Shown here in pieces: positions 1 to 11,447 of a stretch of DNA of 64,000 nt. Every line of letters begins with the position of its first letter. Position 1 is the first letter of the stretch. The notes beneath the pieces were generated by a model. It had not been told where the DNA came from and did not search any database. It saw only the letters and a list, made by a program, of their open reading frames with translations. A program made the translations under genes and the position numbers. Source of the stretch: Cricetomys ansorgei (Eukaryota > Chordata > Mammalia > Rodentia > Nesomyidae); the NCBI GenBank assembly GCA_026225945.1, contig JAMJFZ010000770.1, forward strand, positions 5,061,501 through 5,125,500, read 5' to 3'.

Positions 1-1271
1 CACTGGATGGCAAGCAAGTGGATCCTGTGTTGTATCTTCCCTTAACTGTCAGATCAGATTGTCCACAGTCCATCTGATCAGATTCTGGGTTACTTTGAAA
101 ATCCAAACCAACCAGACAATGGAAGGTAAAATGGTGGATTGGGTGGCTATGTTTAGAACATGGCAGTAGCAATTTAAAAAACACATATGGAAGGATACGT
201 TTTTCTTTTCCATGTTGGCAAAGGAAAGAGTATTAGAGGATTATGTGAGCCCAAGAGAGGTCTGTTCATTTGTCTTTCAACAGCTAAGGGGGGATTTTCC
301 GAGGCTACTGTTTTCTCCTCTTTGCACCAAGCCTCACTTGATCTATGAGTGTGGGTGCAAATGGGGAACCTCTCGGAGTCAGCACACCTCTACGGGTCTG
401 AATGTTCTCTATCACCTTTGTCCATTCTTCTCAAACATAATAAGGAAGAAAAAGAGCAGTGCACCATGGTGTGGGTGTGCTGGTGCCAAGCAGTGTTCTC
501 TGACCCTTCTGGAATGATCTCACGGCAGGAGAGAAGCACACCAAGCCGTGAGATTCAACCAGTCGGCTCCCACTTACCACCCTGTGGTCCCAGGGAAAGA
601 AATCATGTCGCTGGGGTCCAGGCACTGTTCTAAGAAAACAGATTCCAGGTTCCATGAAAACCCAGCCTTCTCTTTGATAGGCCCTCTCATTTATTCATAA
701 ACCTGAGCTGTTTTTAACAAAGCCATGTCTAGAGATGTAGATCGTGGGTTTTGTTTTACTCCCAGTGCCCCAGAAAAGGCAAAAAAGCACTTGTTCGGCT
801 TTGTATTGGCTTTCTGTGTGCAGTTGCCAGCATTAATCCTCAATGTGGCTTGGTCTCGGTGTGGAGGCACATGAGTGCTTGTAGAAAAAGCTGTGCTGGA
901 GGGAATGTGGATCATACTCCCAAGGAAACACAGGACTTACCCAACAAAGCAACTAAGTCCCAAAACACACTTGTGTTTATCCTTGTGAGAGACCTAATCC
1001 TGCTCCTCTCGAATCTCATAAAGGATCAGGTATGAATATCTAGAGAAGCCACTTCTCTTCCCTCCTTCCTACCTCTGACCTGTGTTTAAGGGTGTTCTCT
1101 GTTGTTGGTTCCACCCATGATGCTGTTCTCATGCTTTGCTGATAAACCTTGTTTTCACATGCATCCTTCAAATGATTTGAAACAAAGGTTTTATTCCTTT
1201 CTTCCTCCTGATGTCAGTCAATTTATTATCAAATTGTTTGATTTGAAATTCTTTTCTTGTCGTTTTTGCAG
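1..1271 (+). other. Kcnma1: Kcnma1 intron, 3' part (upstream of SRKR microexon)
   Basis: No exon, RNA gene or clear repeat is recognised here. The last 50 bases form the acceptor region of the SRKR microexon: a T-rich tract (about 1240-1269) ending in TTTTTGCAG. The preceding constitutive exon, which should end in AG as the first two bases of an Arg codon, was looked for and is not present, so it lies upstream of the window. Confidence 0.85.
1261..1271 (+). promoter_or_regulatory. Microexon acceptor with UGC element
   Basis: A short T-run followed by TGCAG directly abuts the 12-nt exon. A UGC close to the acceptor is the signature described for SRRM4/nSR100-dependent neuronal microexons. The motif is seen; its use here is inferred. 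Confidence 0.5.
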
Positions 1272-1283
1272 AAGCCGAAAGCG
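1272..1283 (+). CDS. Kcnma1: Kcnma1 alternative 12-nt microexon (SRKR insert, splice site C1)
   Basis: The exon is A AGC CGA AAG CG, flanked by a TTTTTGCAG acceptor and a GTATGC donor. If the preceding exon ends in AG, the first base completes an Arg codon. The next three codons give Ser-Arg-Lys, and the final CG joins the first A of the exon at 8196 to make Arg. Including it therefore changes R-I-L-I to R-S-R-K-R-I-L-I, the four-residue basic insert known at site C1 near the end of RCK1. It is known as an optional exon that shifts calcium sensitivity and modulation. A T-rich tract with UGC directly before AG resembles neuronal microexons that depend on the splicing factor SRRM4; that link is inference. 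Retaining the following intron would stay open to a stop near 1401. Confidence 0.92.
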
Positions 1284-1380
1284 GTATGCATTCTTCGTTA
1301 ACTTTCCTTCCAACCTCCACCCTCTGTCTTCAATCCTAACCACAGGACTAACCATTTGCCAAGGACTCGAGAAGAGAGAG

Positions 1381-1470
1381 ATTATATATGTGTATATATA
1401 ATCTCATTCCCTTGTCTAGTATATACATATAGCATATATATGTATATCCACATATACATATATATGTGTA
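1381..1470. repeat. AT-rich (TATATG) low-complexity tract
   Basis: Irregular alternating TA, TG and CA steps begin about 100 bases downstream of the SRKR microexon donor. Likely length-variable. Confidence 0.8.
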
Positions 1471-1576
1471 TCTCACCCGTCTCCAACCAGAATACATGAA
1501 AGTAGCCGGCTGCTATCCTTGTTTGATTTGTTGATTCTTTTGGTTGATGCACTAACTTCTTGGCAGGAAAACTCAA

Positions 1577-1604
1577 GCAAACAAACAAACAAACAAACAA
1601 ATAA
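1577..1604. repeat. (AAAC)n simple repeat
   Basis: About six tandem CAAA units. There is no clear SINE body attached. Confidence 0.85.
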
Positions 1605-4600
1605 ATCAAAGGAAAAGCATAATCCTGTCTTTGATAATAGCATCAATGATGGGAACAAATCATATTAAAGTTGAAAAGGAGGACTCTTCTCTCCAGCCCT
1701 CTGTGTCTGTTTCTGTATTGTCCTGATGTTGTCCTGGTGTCCATCAGATGCAGGCACCATTTTGTCTTCATCCCATATCCACATTCCCAGTGACCTCCTA
1801 GTCCCTTTGTCCAGTTTTCACTTTGTAGATCAGAGTTTCTGTCTGTTATCCACAAAACAGAGACCAAGCCCTGTAGCTCTCCCTTTCCTCACACTTGTAT
1901 GGGTTCATCTCATTTTGACTATCTAGTTTCTTGAACAGTGCTCTGTAAAGACTTAAAATTTGGATACCGAACTGCCTAGTTCTCACGTTTGTTTTCTACA
2001 ATAAGCACTGTTTGTTGGGGCAAATTCATGGCTTTCCTTTCCCCGTGCTGTGTTTGGGAGTATTTCTTAATAGGAAGTACCTCTGCTTTCACCATGTGAC
2101 TTTGTCCTGTTTTGCTGCTGTTCTGTGTTGCATGGAGCATGACTAAATTATCATCAGTGACATTTAAAAACAATATTTGGGTTTGGGGGCAATTGTTTTG
2201 TTGTTGTTACATTTTTCAATAATGCATTCTGTACAACAGTACTGTTGAAAAGAGACACTACGATGCCAACCAGTTCATGCTTTTCTCTGTGGTTGTAGTC
2301 ACTGTCATGTGTTTGTGTTCACACTTGTGTTTGTGTGTGTGCCTGTGTGTTTGTGTTGTCTGGTCTTTCCAATGTCAGATCTTCTGTGATTTTTTTGAGT
2401 AGCTGTGAATAAATAGAGGTGGCTTCCTGTCAGTTTGGTATTATTGATATGATCCAACTGCGAGAAGTTATTGCAACACTATGTGTCTTCAAAGGTCCAC
2501 AGTGGTTGCACCTCTGCTGTTGGCTTTTGGCCTTGGGTCCTTTCCTTTGTGGTGAAGGCATGTTGTGACGTAGGCATGACTTGTTTTAAAGTGTACCAGA
2601 AAGTATGGCTTGCTCCCAGAACCGTGCGTATCCAATGTTACCCCTCCTAGATCGTCCCCCTCTATCCTCTCCCATGTAGCTAGTCTTCTCTACAATATAA
2701 AATAAAGGATATTGAAATTTTTACTTTTAAAATTATTGATGCGGACTCACGTTAAACCAGATCTTGCCAATATTGTTGTGGACCACAGTGATGGTCATTT
2801 GAGTCTGGCCAACTGGGAGCAACCTTGATTATGGTGTCTCTGTATGTAAGTGAACTGGGCCTATGCATATTGAAGCATGGAATACACAACACTGTCTTCT
2901 ACACACATTCTGATGTAAAAGCATGTGTCTAGTTGTGTGGGACTCCAGCAGTATTTATTGTAAAGCCCGGAAGAAATGGAAAGTTCCAGAGAGGTGATGA
3001 GGTTTGAGATTTGGGATTTTTTTTTTTCTAAGATATGTCATAAGACAGCACAAACTACAGTGCAGTTGAACACAAATTTGTTCACACCAAGTTCCTGCTG
3101 ACAGTAATTATATCTGAACTTGAATGATCAGAGAGACCTCTTTCCAGTGGTGTGATTCGTCTGGGCATAGCATGAACTGGGCTCCTCAGTGGTTCTGACT
3201 TGCTTACTCTGGGTAATGAAGTCCCATTAGCTTGCTAGACACAACTATGATTATAGTGTATTCAAGTATAAACTATACCCTCATGAAATTGTGGTATTTT
3301 TTTTAATTGCTTGGGGAATGGTACACGATGCCTCAAATGGGGATGGGGACAACACCACACATACACACACACGTGTTATATTTGTCCATAGTGGATGAAA
3401 GTCCCCTTTTAGGTATCTGCTTCACTTGAATTACCAATAATTGATCATCTCCCCAAACAGGAAGTAGGTAAGGTTTAAGAGGACTGAAGGAATGGTTAGC
3501 TACATATTCTACAGCTGTTGCACCTTAGATATTAGAGAGATGGAAAAGAAGATTTCTACCCAACCTAGTTCTAATATTACAACCAGCCCCAAGTTCAAGC
3601 AAGAGATGGCTAATGAAATAGAATGCATTGTAGTGTCTCCCATAGGGCCCTGATATAGCCATCTCCCCGTTTGGTAGAGTCCATTCTGTGTGGACGTGTT
3701 CTGCAATCAGAAACATGGATTTCAGTTCTAAGTGAATTGTACTTTCAATATTGAAACCAATTGCTCCAGCTGCCTATGTGACTCCCTGTTTCATATTTGC
3801 ATATTTATACGTAATGCCCCTGGGAACTTGTTAGCTTGGTGGCCAATCCACAGGAAGATTTGACTGATGAGAATTGCGGTTTAGGTTTTTGAAAGAACAA
3901 AGTTGCTGCTTTCATTTATTGGAGAGGAAAAGAGAAACTTTGAGAACTGAGGCCAATGACTATGAGGTGGTAGGCTTTTCATTCATTTTATAGAGCTGGC
4001 AAGTACCTATAACATGTAGGAATCTAAACTCTCCTATGAGAAAGCCAAAAGTAAATAGAGGGTTCCTGTTTCTCAGTCTTCTAGTCAATCATGGTTCCTT
4101 ACAGAAAGTGTGTGTTTTGCTCTCGCAGAGGGTGAATAGACAAAGAATAAGCCTAGTGCAGAACTAGAAAAAGCAGTGAGTGCGAATCTGGAGAAGAGAC
4201 CACACAAGCCCTGTGCTGCTGGCTGTCAGTAGGTGTTTTCAATTAAAATCAGCAAGGTCATGGTAAGAAGCGGGTAATTTATATCTTCCCTCTAAATGAG
4301 GAAACGTCTCCTCCTGCCAAAGTGTCCTTGTTGGGATTGTGCTAATGGACTTATGAGAAAAGAAGCCTGTCTTGATAGGAGTCCTCCCTTAGAGATTTCC
4401 TTGATTCTCTGCATGACACATCTTGAGTTCCATCTCTGATAAGCTCATGACTTAAACAAAGTTGGAGCCAGAGAACTGATTAAAAGTGGTGTTTGGGGGG
4501 GAAAAAAAGGGGAACGGTGTTAGGAGAGGAGGACTTTGGCAGCCACAGCAACAGAACAATCTTGACATTGACTAAAGATCATCCTAAAATGATCAGCGAT

Positions 4601-7600
4601 ACTTGGGAAATTTTTAACGTATTCCAAGTAGGAGATCAATAGCAAATTTTATGCCTAGAAGATATTTTGTAGGGAGAGGAAAAAGTTACCCTGGCCTAGA
4701 ATTCTTATCTTCTTAGATTTCGAAGAAGAGGCAAGCTAGCATTTTATTTAAATGTTCTAGGTTTGGAATGTAGATAGCAGTTATGACATCTGAAATGCCA
4801 AAAGTCAGGAATGTATTTCTCCAAAGAGTCTTTGAAACTTACAACCCACAAAGGAAACCTCGTATGTTGTGGGACCCAGGGAATCAGAGGGCTGCTCTTT
4901 GTAGCCCTTAGAACGAACTGTAGCCCATATGGCACTGAGTACCTTGTGTTTATGGCGTCCTTCATTTTCTCAAGGGCGGGCCCATTCTTTAGAATCTCTC
5001 ACCTTCCCAAGCCTGTCTTAGTCCAGTCTTTAAACATACCTCATACTTCATATGGTTATAATTTTACTCTTCTTGCACTGTCCACTGGAAACAAGAAGAC
5101 ATTCTAGGATCACAAGAGCTCTGAGGACAAGGAGATGCTGACTAGCCCTTGTACATCACTATAAAATTCAAGGAATGGGAGTGACTCTTTGTGTAGTCCA
5201 CAGTGAGTCTGTAGTAGGCCATTTCTAGATATTGCCTAGGGACCACACCTTCACAAAGGTTCATTTATCGTTGAAGACAAAATGAAGAGCAGACCAGTGG
5301 AGTTGTGAGGGCTTGTTTACTCTTAGACTTTTAATCACCTTGCTTATATAGAAACCACAGGCTAAGGACAAAATGTGTCCTAAATGCACGAGAGTATTAT
5401 GCCTTTATTCTCTTAGAAACATTGCCAGCCAGGGGTTAGCCCTTACATTTTATAGATTAGAAGGGTGAGGCTTAGCTGCCTCCAAATTCCCAAAGCAGGA
5501 CCCAGTGGTTAGGGCTGATACACACTCTCAGTACCTCACTAACATTGCTGGGGAACCAGAGACTTGAACACCAGGGTGACCTCCACAGGCACCAAGCCTC
5601 TGCTCTTAGCACACTGACTTGATTAAACAATGCTTGAAGACTGCAGTAAATTACCTTGACCTGCAAGACTGCCAATCCCAGGATTTCACTCTAGGCCAAT
5701 TCTAATTGCTCAGTGCAGATAAAGATCAGAAGCCTCCCTTGATAGGAATCTTGAGATCACCACATTCCAGAAAGACACAGTGCACTGGATCACTGAAGTA
5801 CAGACAATGTGTCGCAAAACATGAGGAAGAAAGCACAAGGTCTCTGTGAGGCCAGGTTTTGTGCATAAATCTCACCTAGACAATGTGTGTCAAATTTTAC
5901 CTTTCAGATTCTGTTGTTTGAATCAAGACAGGACACCTCCCCCAACCCGGGAGGCATTGTTCTTTCATTCTTATCTGAATACTTATCAAAATGGAGACTT
6001 CCCCAACTTCTACGAATATACTTTTAAGGCTCCAAAGGGTGTGGGTTTTTGTGTTTTTTTTTTTTTAAATAGAAGAACTCATGCATTTATTCTTTCACGT
6101 ACAGTTCTTTTTAATCCTGTGACTTCATCTCACAGGGTATTTTTGATAAGAAGCAGTGTTCTAGTCCCTTGGGTTTGATGAAATGCAATATATTTGGGGT
6201 TTTTTTTTGCAAGAATAAAGTGATAACTATAGCCATAAACAGCTGTTTATGATACAAACATATCAAGCTGTTTAGACATTACCTTGCTTAGTTCTTTGAC
6301 AAAAGACTATTGTTAGGGTTAACATCCCCCTCCTACGGAAAAGCATTGAGTTCTAGGGAAGTTTAGGAACTTACCCAAAGTTACAACTTTGGTGCTAACT
6401 GAACTATGGAGCCCATTTCTGATTGCAGAGGCAGTCCCATAGAAACTACCTTTCAGGGAAGCGAGACAAAAAAAAAAAAAATGTACGAAATCTAGATACC
6501 TTGTCAATTGACTTTGAAAAGGAACTCTACGCAAACTGTGTAGTCTCACATGCTCTTTGACAAACACAAACACGTAATTTTCTTCTTTCATTTAACTATA
6601 AAAGACTGTATAATCTCTGACTCCTTCCCCTCATGATTGTGCTAAATTAGAAGGCTTGCGATGCCAGTGTGGGAGTTGGCGGAGGGGTAATTATAAGGTA
6701 TCTTTATGAAACCTCTGCCTTTGCAATGTATCATTAGTGTGGACCGCTGGGCCGTCGGAGTGGACTGATGAATTCTGATTCAGAAGGAGTCTCATTGCTG
6801 CCGGTGATTCTGGGGCAGAGCAGGCGACTCTGCACCCTCTGTCATTATTTAGTGTTAGTAACAGTGACAACACAAGCCCTTTTCTTGCTGTCAGATCTGT
6901 GACAGGTAATGGTGGATGCTCTTGCAACTGCAGAGATTTCTGCACTAATGACCTGATCAGACTCTCCCAACAGAACAGTGGGTCACCTGGGTACTCCCTG
7001 TTTTGCTGCAGGTAGAGAACTTCTTGGACAACAGTGGGGTTTCCCCCCCCCCCCAGGAATTATCTTACACTAGACAAAGATCACATGTTAATTATTACCC
7101 TCCATTTTGTTTTGGGCAATTGGGGGTTTCCTTTAGCCTGGGCCCAAATACCTTACCTTCACTGCCAGCTCTTCAGATCAACGAATACTGCCATTATGTT
7201 TTGCCTCGCCCCAATGCACTAAATGCAGCATCTGTGAAGCTCAGAGTCTCGTCACTATTTCTGCATAAGACAGTCCAGTATTCTGCTTTTGATCTGCAGA
7301 AACTTTTCATCCGTCTCATTAATTAGGCTAGGATCCACTTATCTCTACTGTCCTCCCAGAGATAATTTGATCACTAATCTATTTGTAGCACTGGGAAGTA
7401 AAGTACTGCGTATTTAGGTTCATGCATCCGTGCAAGACAAGGTAGTAGTTGTTTTATTTATTTATTTAAGAGATAGTTTTCATTTGTCTTTAAACTACTG
7501 CATATCCCAATGAAGGAATTTTACTTTTACATCTTATTCACACAACACGTACATTTTTGTCAAAAGCCGACTGGAATTGTTGAGTCTAGCCAACAATAAT

Positions 7601-8163
7601 GATAGCTTCCTTATCACTGTGTAGATCAGGTTCTTCATGGAATCTACTTCCATGTCCTTTTCAAAGTTCCAAAGATGTGCAGTTTCCTTCTGCATTAAAT
7701 ATAATATAGGTATCTTGTACCATTCCCCATAGAAGTATGTGGTATGTATACATGTATGTTTCTGTATACATATAGGGGTCCCATTAATGCTATATCACCT
7801 GAGGGAGAATGGGTGTATGTAGAGCTTCATTAGGCTAACAGTGTTTCAGCATTGACCATCAAAATCAGTTTCAAAATGGAGAGCATCCTGGAGAACTGTG
7901 CTCCCAGGCAGGTGCTTCTGGGGGCAGCTAAACAGCTCCATTAAGCAAACCCAGACCCTAAGGCCCAGATTTGCTTTGGTTTCCCTAACATGGAGTATGC
8001 CACCCGGAGCTAAAGGATGGCACAATTGAACTAGATGTGGGCCAGTGAATGCCAGGCTCTAAGGAAAAATCTCTGGGGCAAGCATTAGACTAGTGGGGCC
8101 CCTATGAAAGCACCAGGATGGTGTTGCCATCAAGGGTTTATGCTGAACATGAATTCACACTGA

Positions 8164-8283
<120 letters not shown>

Positions 8284-9352
8284 TAAGAGTCTATTTTCAT
8301 CCGCCTTCACTTCTGGTCCAGCCACACAGACACCTTGATCAACCGAGACCCACGTGCTTCCACATGCCCAAGGCTCTAACTCCAGAACGACTGCAGCCGC
8401 TTCCTTGGGCATCTTTCTCCACAGGCAGCTCCCCATCTTTAAGTTAGAACACTAAAATCTCAGAACCAGGAAACCTAGTTGTCTGCTCCCTTGTCTTATG
8501 AGGAAGGAAACTGGGGCCCAGAAAGCGGAAGTGACTTCAGGTCATCCTGATTCTTGCCTGCTCTGAAGAGGATTCACAGGACACCTGGCCCTTCGTCTGG
8601 GGTTATTTTCTTAATACTGTCTGGGTAAATATCCTTTTATATTGCAAATTTTCTGCTGTAAATACCAAATAGAATTGCGAATAGTTTGGCTTAATTTCAG
8701 ATGGAACATATTTGTGTTTGCAGCTTTCTAAGCAGTGGCTAAACTTGTCAGCTTCAATTATGAATCCCCTTTGGGTCCATTGTAAGGCTAGCACCAGGCT
8801 CAGTGTTTCATGAAATTTTTCTTAGTGTCTTTATTCCTATTTAGGTAACTTAGAGAATCATAGGGCTTTGCATATCTGTGTAGACTATTGCTATATTTTA
8901 TTCTATTTCACTAACTTCGGAACTTTTGCTTTCAGAAAACATGAGACAAGTAAGTCAGCCAGGTTACTCAGCTAAACCCTAACCCTCCACAATAACCCTG
9001 AAACAGACGCAAGTCTTATAAAGTGCTCAGAACTTTGGTTTTCCCGCCTGTAAAATGCCAAAACTTCCTTCGGAGAGCCTACAATGCACCCTCACTTCTC
9101 TGGGCCCAAATGGGTTTCTGTGTGTGTATGACCACACCCCATCTCCTGTACTTCCTTCTCTGTCTAGGAGGGAACTAAAGCATGGCTTGGTTTTCCAGCT
9201 TTGGGAAATAACAGGATGTATTTGCAATTTGACACGCTGATATAAAACAATGGTATTTACAAAGCCAGGCTTGTGGTTTTCTTTCTTCCCACTCAACTCT
9301 AGCAAATGGGCCATACTGGTTTAAAAAACTTCCAGGGAAAATAACACATGTG

Positions 9353-9358
9353 GTTGAG
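9353..9358. repeat. Target-site duplication GTTGAG, left copy
   Basis: The hexamer GTTGAG directly precedes the left LTR and recurs at 11442-11447 directly after the right LTR. Six bases is the usual target duplication of class II (ERVK) retroviral integration. Confidence 0.85.
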
Positions 9359-9716
9359 TGTTGGGGAAGTTTATTTTTAGTTATGTTTGAAACTATGGAT
9401 GAGGGGCTGTCTAGGGCATTTTGTATTGTCTGCAAGCGTTGGATTTCTGTGGGTGTTGTTTGGTTGCTTATGATTCTGCACCCGAGGAGTTTTGAATCAA
9501 TAATAAAGAAAATAAAAATAAATAATAAATAAAATAAATAAATAAATAAAGCAATAAGTAAATAAAAGACACTTGAGCTCAGAGCTCAGGGTTCCACTGT
9601 GAGTATGGCGTTGGCCATGATGGTGGTTCCCTCTGCTGAGGTCTGGCAGAGTCTGCACCAAGGAATATGCTTCCCTGTCTTGTTTGCTGAGCCACCACAG
9701 CAGTGCACTACTACCA
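9359..9716 (+). mobile_element. Left (5') LTR
   Basis: It begins TGTTGGGGAAGTTTA and ends CTACCA. It shares with the right LTR the blocks ttttgtattgtctgca, gaatcaataa, cagagctcagggttc and gttccctctgctgaggtctg. An AATAAA lies at 9502-9507. It is longer than the right LTR because of an (AAAT)n expansion at about 9505-9568, which arose after or outside the LTR-templating step. Confidence 0.85.
9505..9568. repeat. (AAAT)n expansion inside the left LTR
   Basis: Repeated AAATA/AAAT units are absent from the corresponding place in the right LTR, where gaatcaataaaaacacctgag is uninterrupted. Confidence 0.85.
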
Positions 9717-9717
9717 A

Positions 9718-9737
9718 TGGTGCCTGCAACGTGGGGC
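9718..9737 (+). other. Retroviral primer binding site (tRNA-Lys-like)
   Basis: TGGTGCCTGCAACGTGGGGC starts two bases after the left LTR. It resembles the lysine-type primer site TGGCGCCCAACGTGGGGC of betaretrovirus-like elements, with one transition and a two-base insertion. Confidence 0.7.
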
Positions 9738-10612
9738 AGGACATCACGCCAGCTAATCCAACTTGGAGATAAGGAAGAAGAGAAAGAAACTCGAGACCTC
9801 ACAGAGTCTGGTGAAATATGCTCATCAGGGCAGCTCCAAGAGGACAGAGATCATATATTTGCAGAAATAATGAGTAGAAGTCCCCTGAAGGAAGAGGAGA
9901 GAGAGACAGGAAATAAGCCTCTATGAAGAGAAAAGACTGAAATTAATAAATAAATGAGAAAGAGAGCTCTGAAGTGAGAGCCACAGAATGGAGGCCCTTG
10001 GAGATAAAGAATTCAGCTGGGAGCAGGAAAAAGCAAGGTTCATACTGCTTTTCCTGATCATGGAGCGCCGCTCCCTCCTGCTACTGGTGGTAGTTTACTG
10101 CTTCACGAACTGAGGTTTCTGATAGTTGTGTTGTATGTGTGTGCGGTTTAAGATCTTGTGTTTGACATCTATGGAAGGGTTGCGTGTTTCCCCTTAGTGG
10201 TAGTAGAAAAGGACAAAAGTACGCCAAACTGCCAGTACTTTGCCAGATATTCTTCCCACTGGCCCAGGACGCCCTGCTGTCCTGGAAGCCATAGCTTGGA
10301 GCCAAAAAGCCTCTTAGTTAAACTGACCAGTTTTTTTTTTTTTTTTTTCTGCAAACCTGACTGCAAAGAGAAAGACAAGCAGTCCATATACAGTGATGGT
10401 GGTGAGCACTCCACCTGTGAGGGAACTCTTCCTCAGACAAAGTGACCAGTTATTTTTCCAGCAAACCAGACTCTATCTTAAAATCCGCAAAGTGTTTCCC
10501 TCAGGGTCAGCACATAGAAACTGTCTTCCAGAACTGGCCAAGGTTGTATCTCGTGCTGGTAGCCAAACTTGGTACTGTAAGAGTCACCCAGGTGGTGCTG
10601 GTTTTGAAAGCA

Positions 10613-10808
10613 TGAAGGGGTCATGGAGAGCAACTGAGGCTTGGCACTTTGAGAGCCCAGGAGAGCCCATTGGTGAAGATGCAGCCTCAGTAGTAGTTGA
10701 AGGTCCAGATTGAAGGGGTCATATAAAAAAGTTGAGGTTTGGCACCATGAAAAGAGCCCAGGAGAGACTATTGGTGAAAGTGCAGCCCCGTTGCAACAAG
10801 GGACCCAA
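10613..10808 (+). repeat. 98-bp tandem duplication in LTR element interior
   Basis: Two diverged copies start with tgaaggggtcat, at 10613 and 10711. Each contains gagcccaggagag and attggtgaa, followed by tgcagcc. Confidence 0.8.
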
Positions 10809-11131
10809 GCAGTTTTCCAGATTCCAATACCATGGGATGACCACCAAGAACAGCAGCAGCAGTGCAGGGTAGCCAGCCAGAACATGGAGGACAAATTGTG
10901 TATGCTACAGAAGGCAGAACCAGGTCTGAGCCCAGAAGATCATGAGTGAATTCCGGACATTAATAATGTTTTTCTGCTCTCTAAAGACATTAAGAAATCT
11001 TGATAGATGTTTGGTTTCATTTGGTCCTGTGTATTAGCTACACTTATGACTGTTCCCCTTGTATATAGTTTTGCTGGTGTAGTGTTAAATTGTGTTGTAG
11101 AGATAAAAAGCAATTTTTTGATTGGTTCATA

Positions 11132-11145
11132 CAGAAAAGGGGAAA
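11132..11145 (+). other. Polypurine tract of LTR element
   Basis: CAGAAAAGGGGAAA directly abuts the TG that opens the right LTR, as expected for the plus-strand primer of reverse transcription. Confidence 0.8.
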
Positions 11146-11441
11146 TGTTGAGGAAGTTTATTTTTAGTATGTTTGAAATTGTTTTATGCACTGTGGGTAA
11201 GGGGCTCGCTAGGACATTTTGTATTGTCTGCAGGTGTTGAGTTTCTGTGGGGGATGTTTGATTGCTTATGATCTATATCTTAGGACTTCTGAATCAATAA
11301 AAACACCTGAGTTCAGAGCTCAGGGTTCAGTCTGGCACTGGCCACGATGTGGTTCCCTCTGCTGAGGTCTGGCAGAGTTTACACTTATGAAGATGACTCC
11401 TTGTCTTCCTTGGTGAGCCCACATAGCAGTGTATAACGGCA
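11146..11441 (+). mobile_element. Right (3') LTR
   Basis: It begins TGTTGAGGAAGTTTA and ends AACGGCA, followed by the target duplication GTTGAG. It carries a sense-strand AATAAA at 11296-11301. It lacks the (AAAT)n expansion of the left LTR, and the point differences between the two indicate a long time since insertion. Confidence 0.85.
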
Positions 11442-11447
11442 GTTGAG
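11442..11447. repeat. Target-site duplication GTTGAG, right copy
   Basis: Identical to 9353-9358. Confidence 0.85.

Larger units (their letters stand above)
9359..11441 (+). mobile_element. Non-autonomous class II (ERVK-like) LTR element, complete ends
   Basis: The element is bounded by two similar LTRs (9359-9716 and 11146-11441) and by a 6-bp target duplication. A tRNA-Lys-like primer site follows the left LTR and a polypurine tract precedes the right LTR. The internal part is about 1.4 kb, and I find no gag, protease, polymerase or envelope reading frame in it. It is too short for an autonomous provirus and was probably mobilised in trans. The interior carries a T-run (about 10331-10348) and a 98-bp tandem duplication at 10613-10808. 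It resembles short rodent ERVK/Mys-like families, but I cannot name the family with certainty. It lies in the same orientation as Kcnma1. Confidence 0.85.

Noticed and set aside
1..1271. Search for the constitutive exon preceding SRKR
   Set aside because: No sequence encoding the expected end of that exon, finishing in AG before a donor, was found, so it lies upstream of the window.
2949..2960. Possible 9-nt microexon for the known IYF insert at site C2 (cag/tatttatt/gtaaag)
   Set aside because: The segment is 8 nt and breaks the frame. It also lies upstream of the exons at 8196 and 17029, in the wrong interval. No convincing IYF microexon was found between 17106 and 57839, although a 9-nt exon is easily missed by eye.
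10478..10894. 138-codon open frame on - inside the LTR element
   Set aside because: It is antisense to the element and resembles no retroviral protein. It arises from the duplicated interior.
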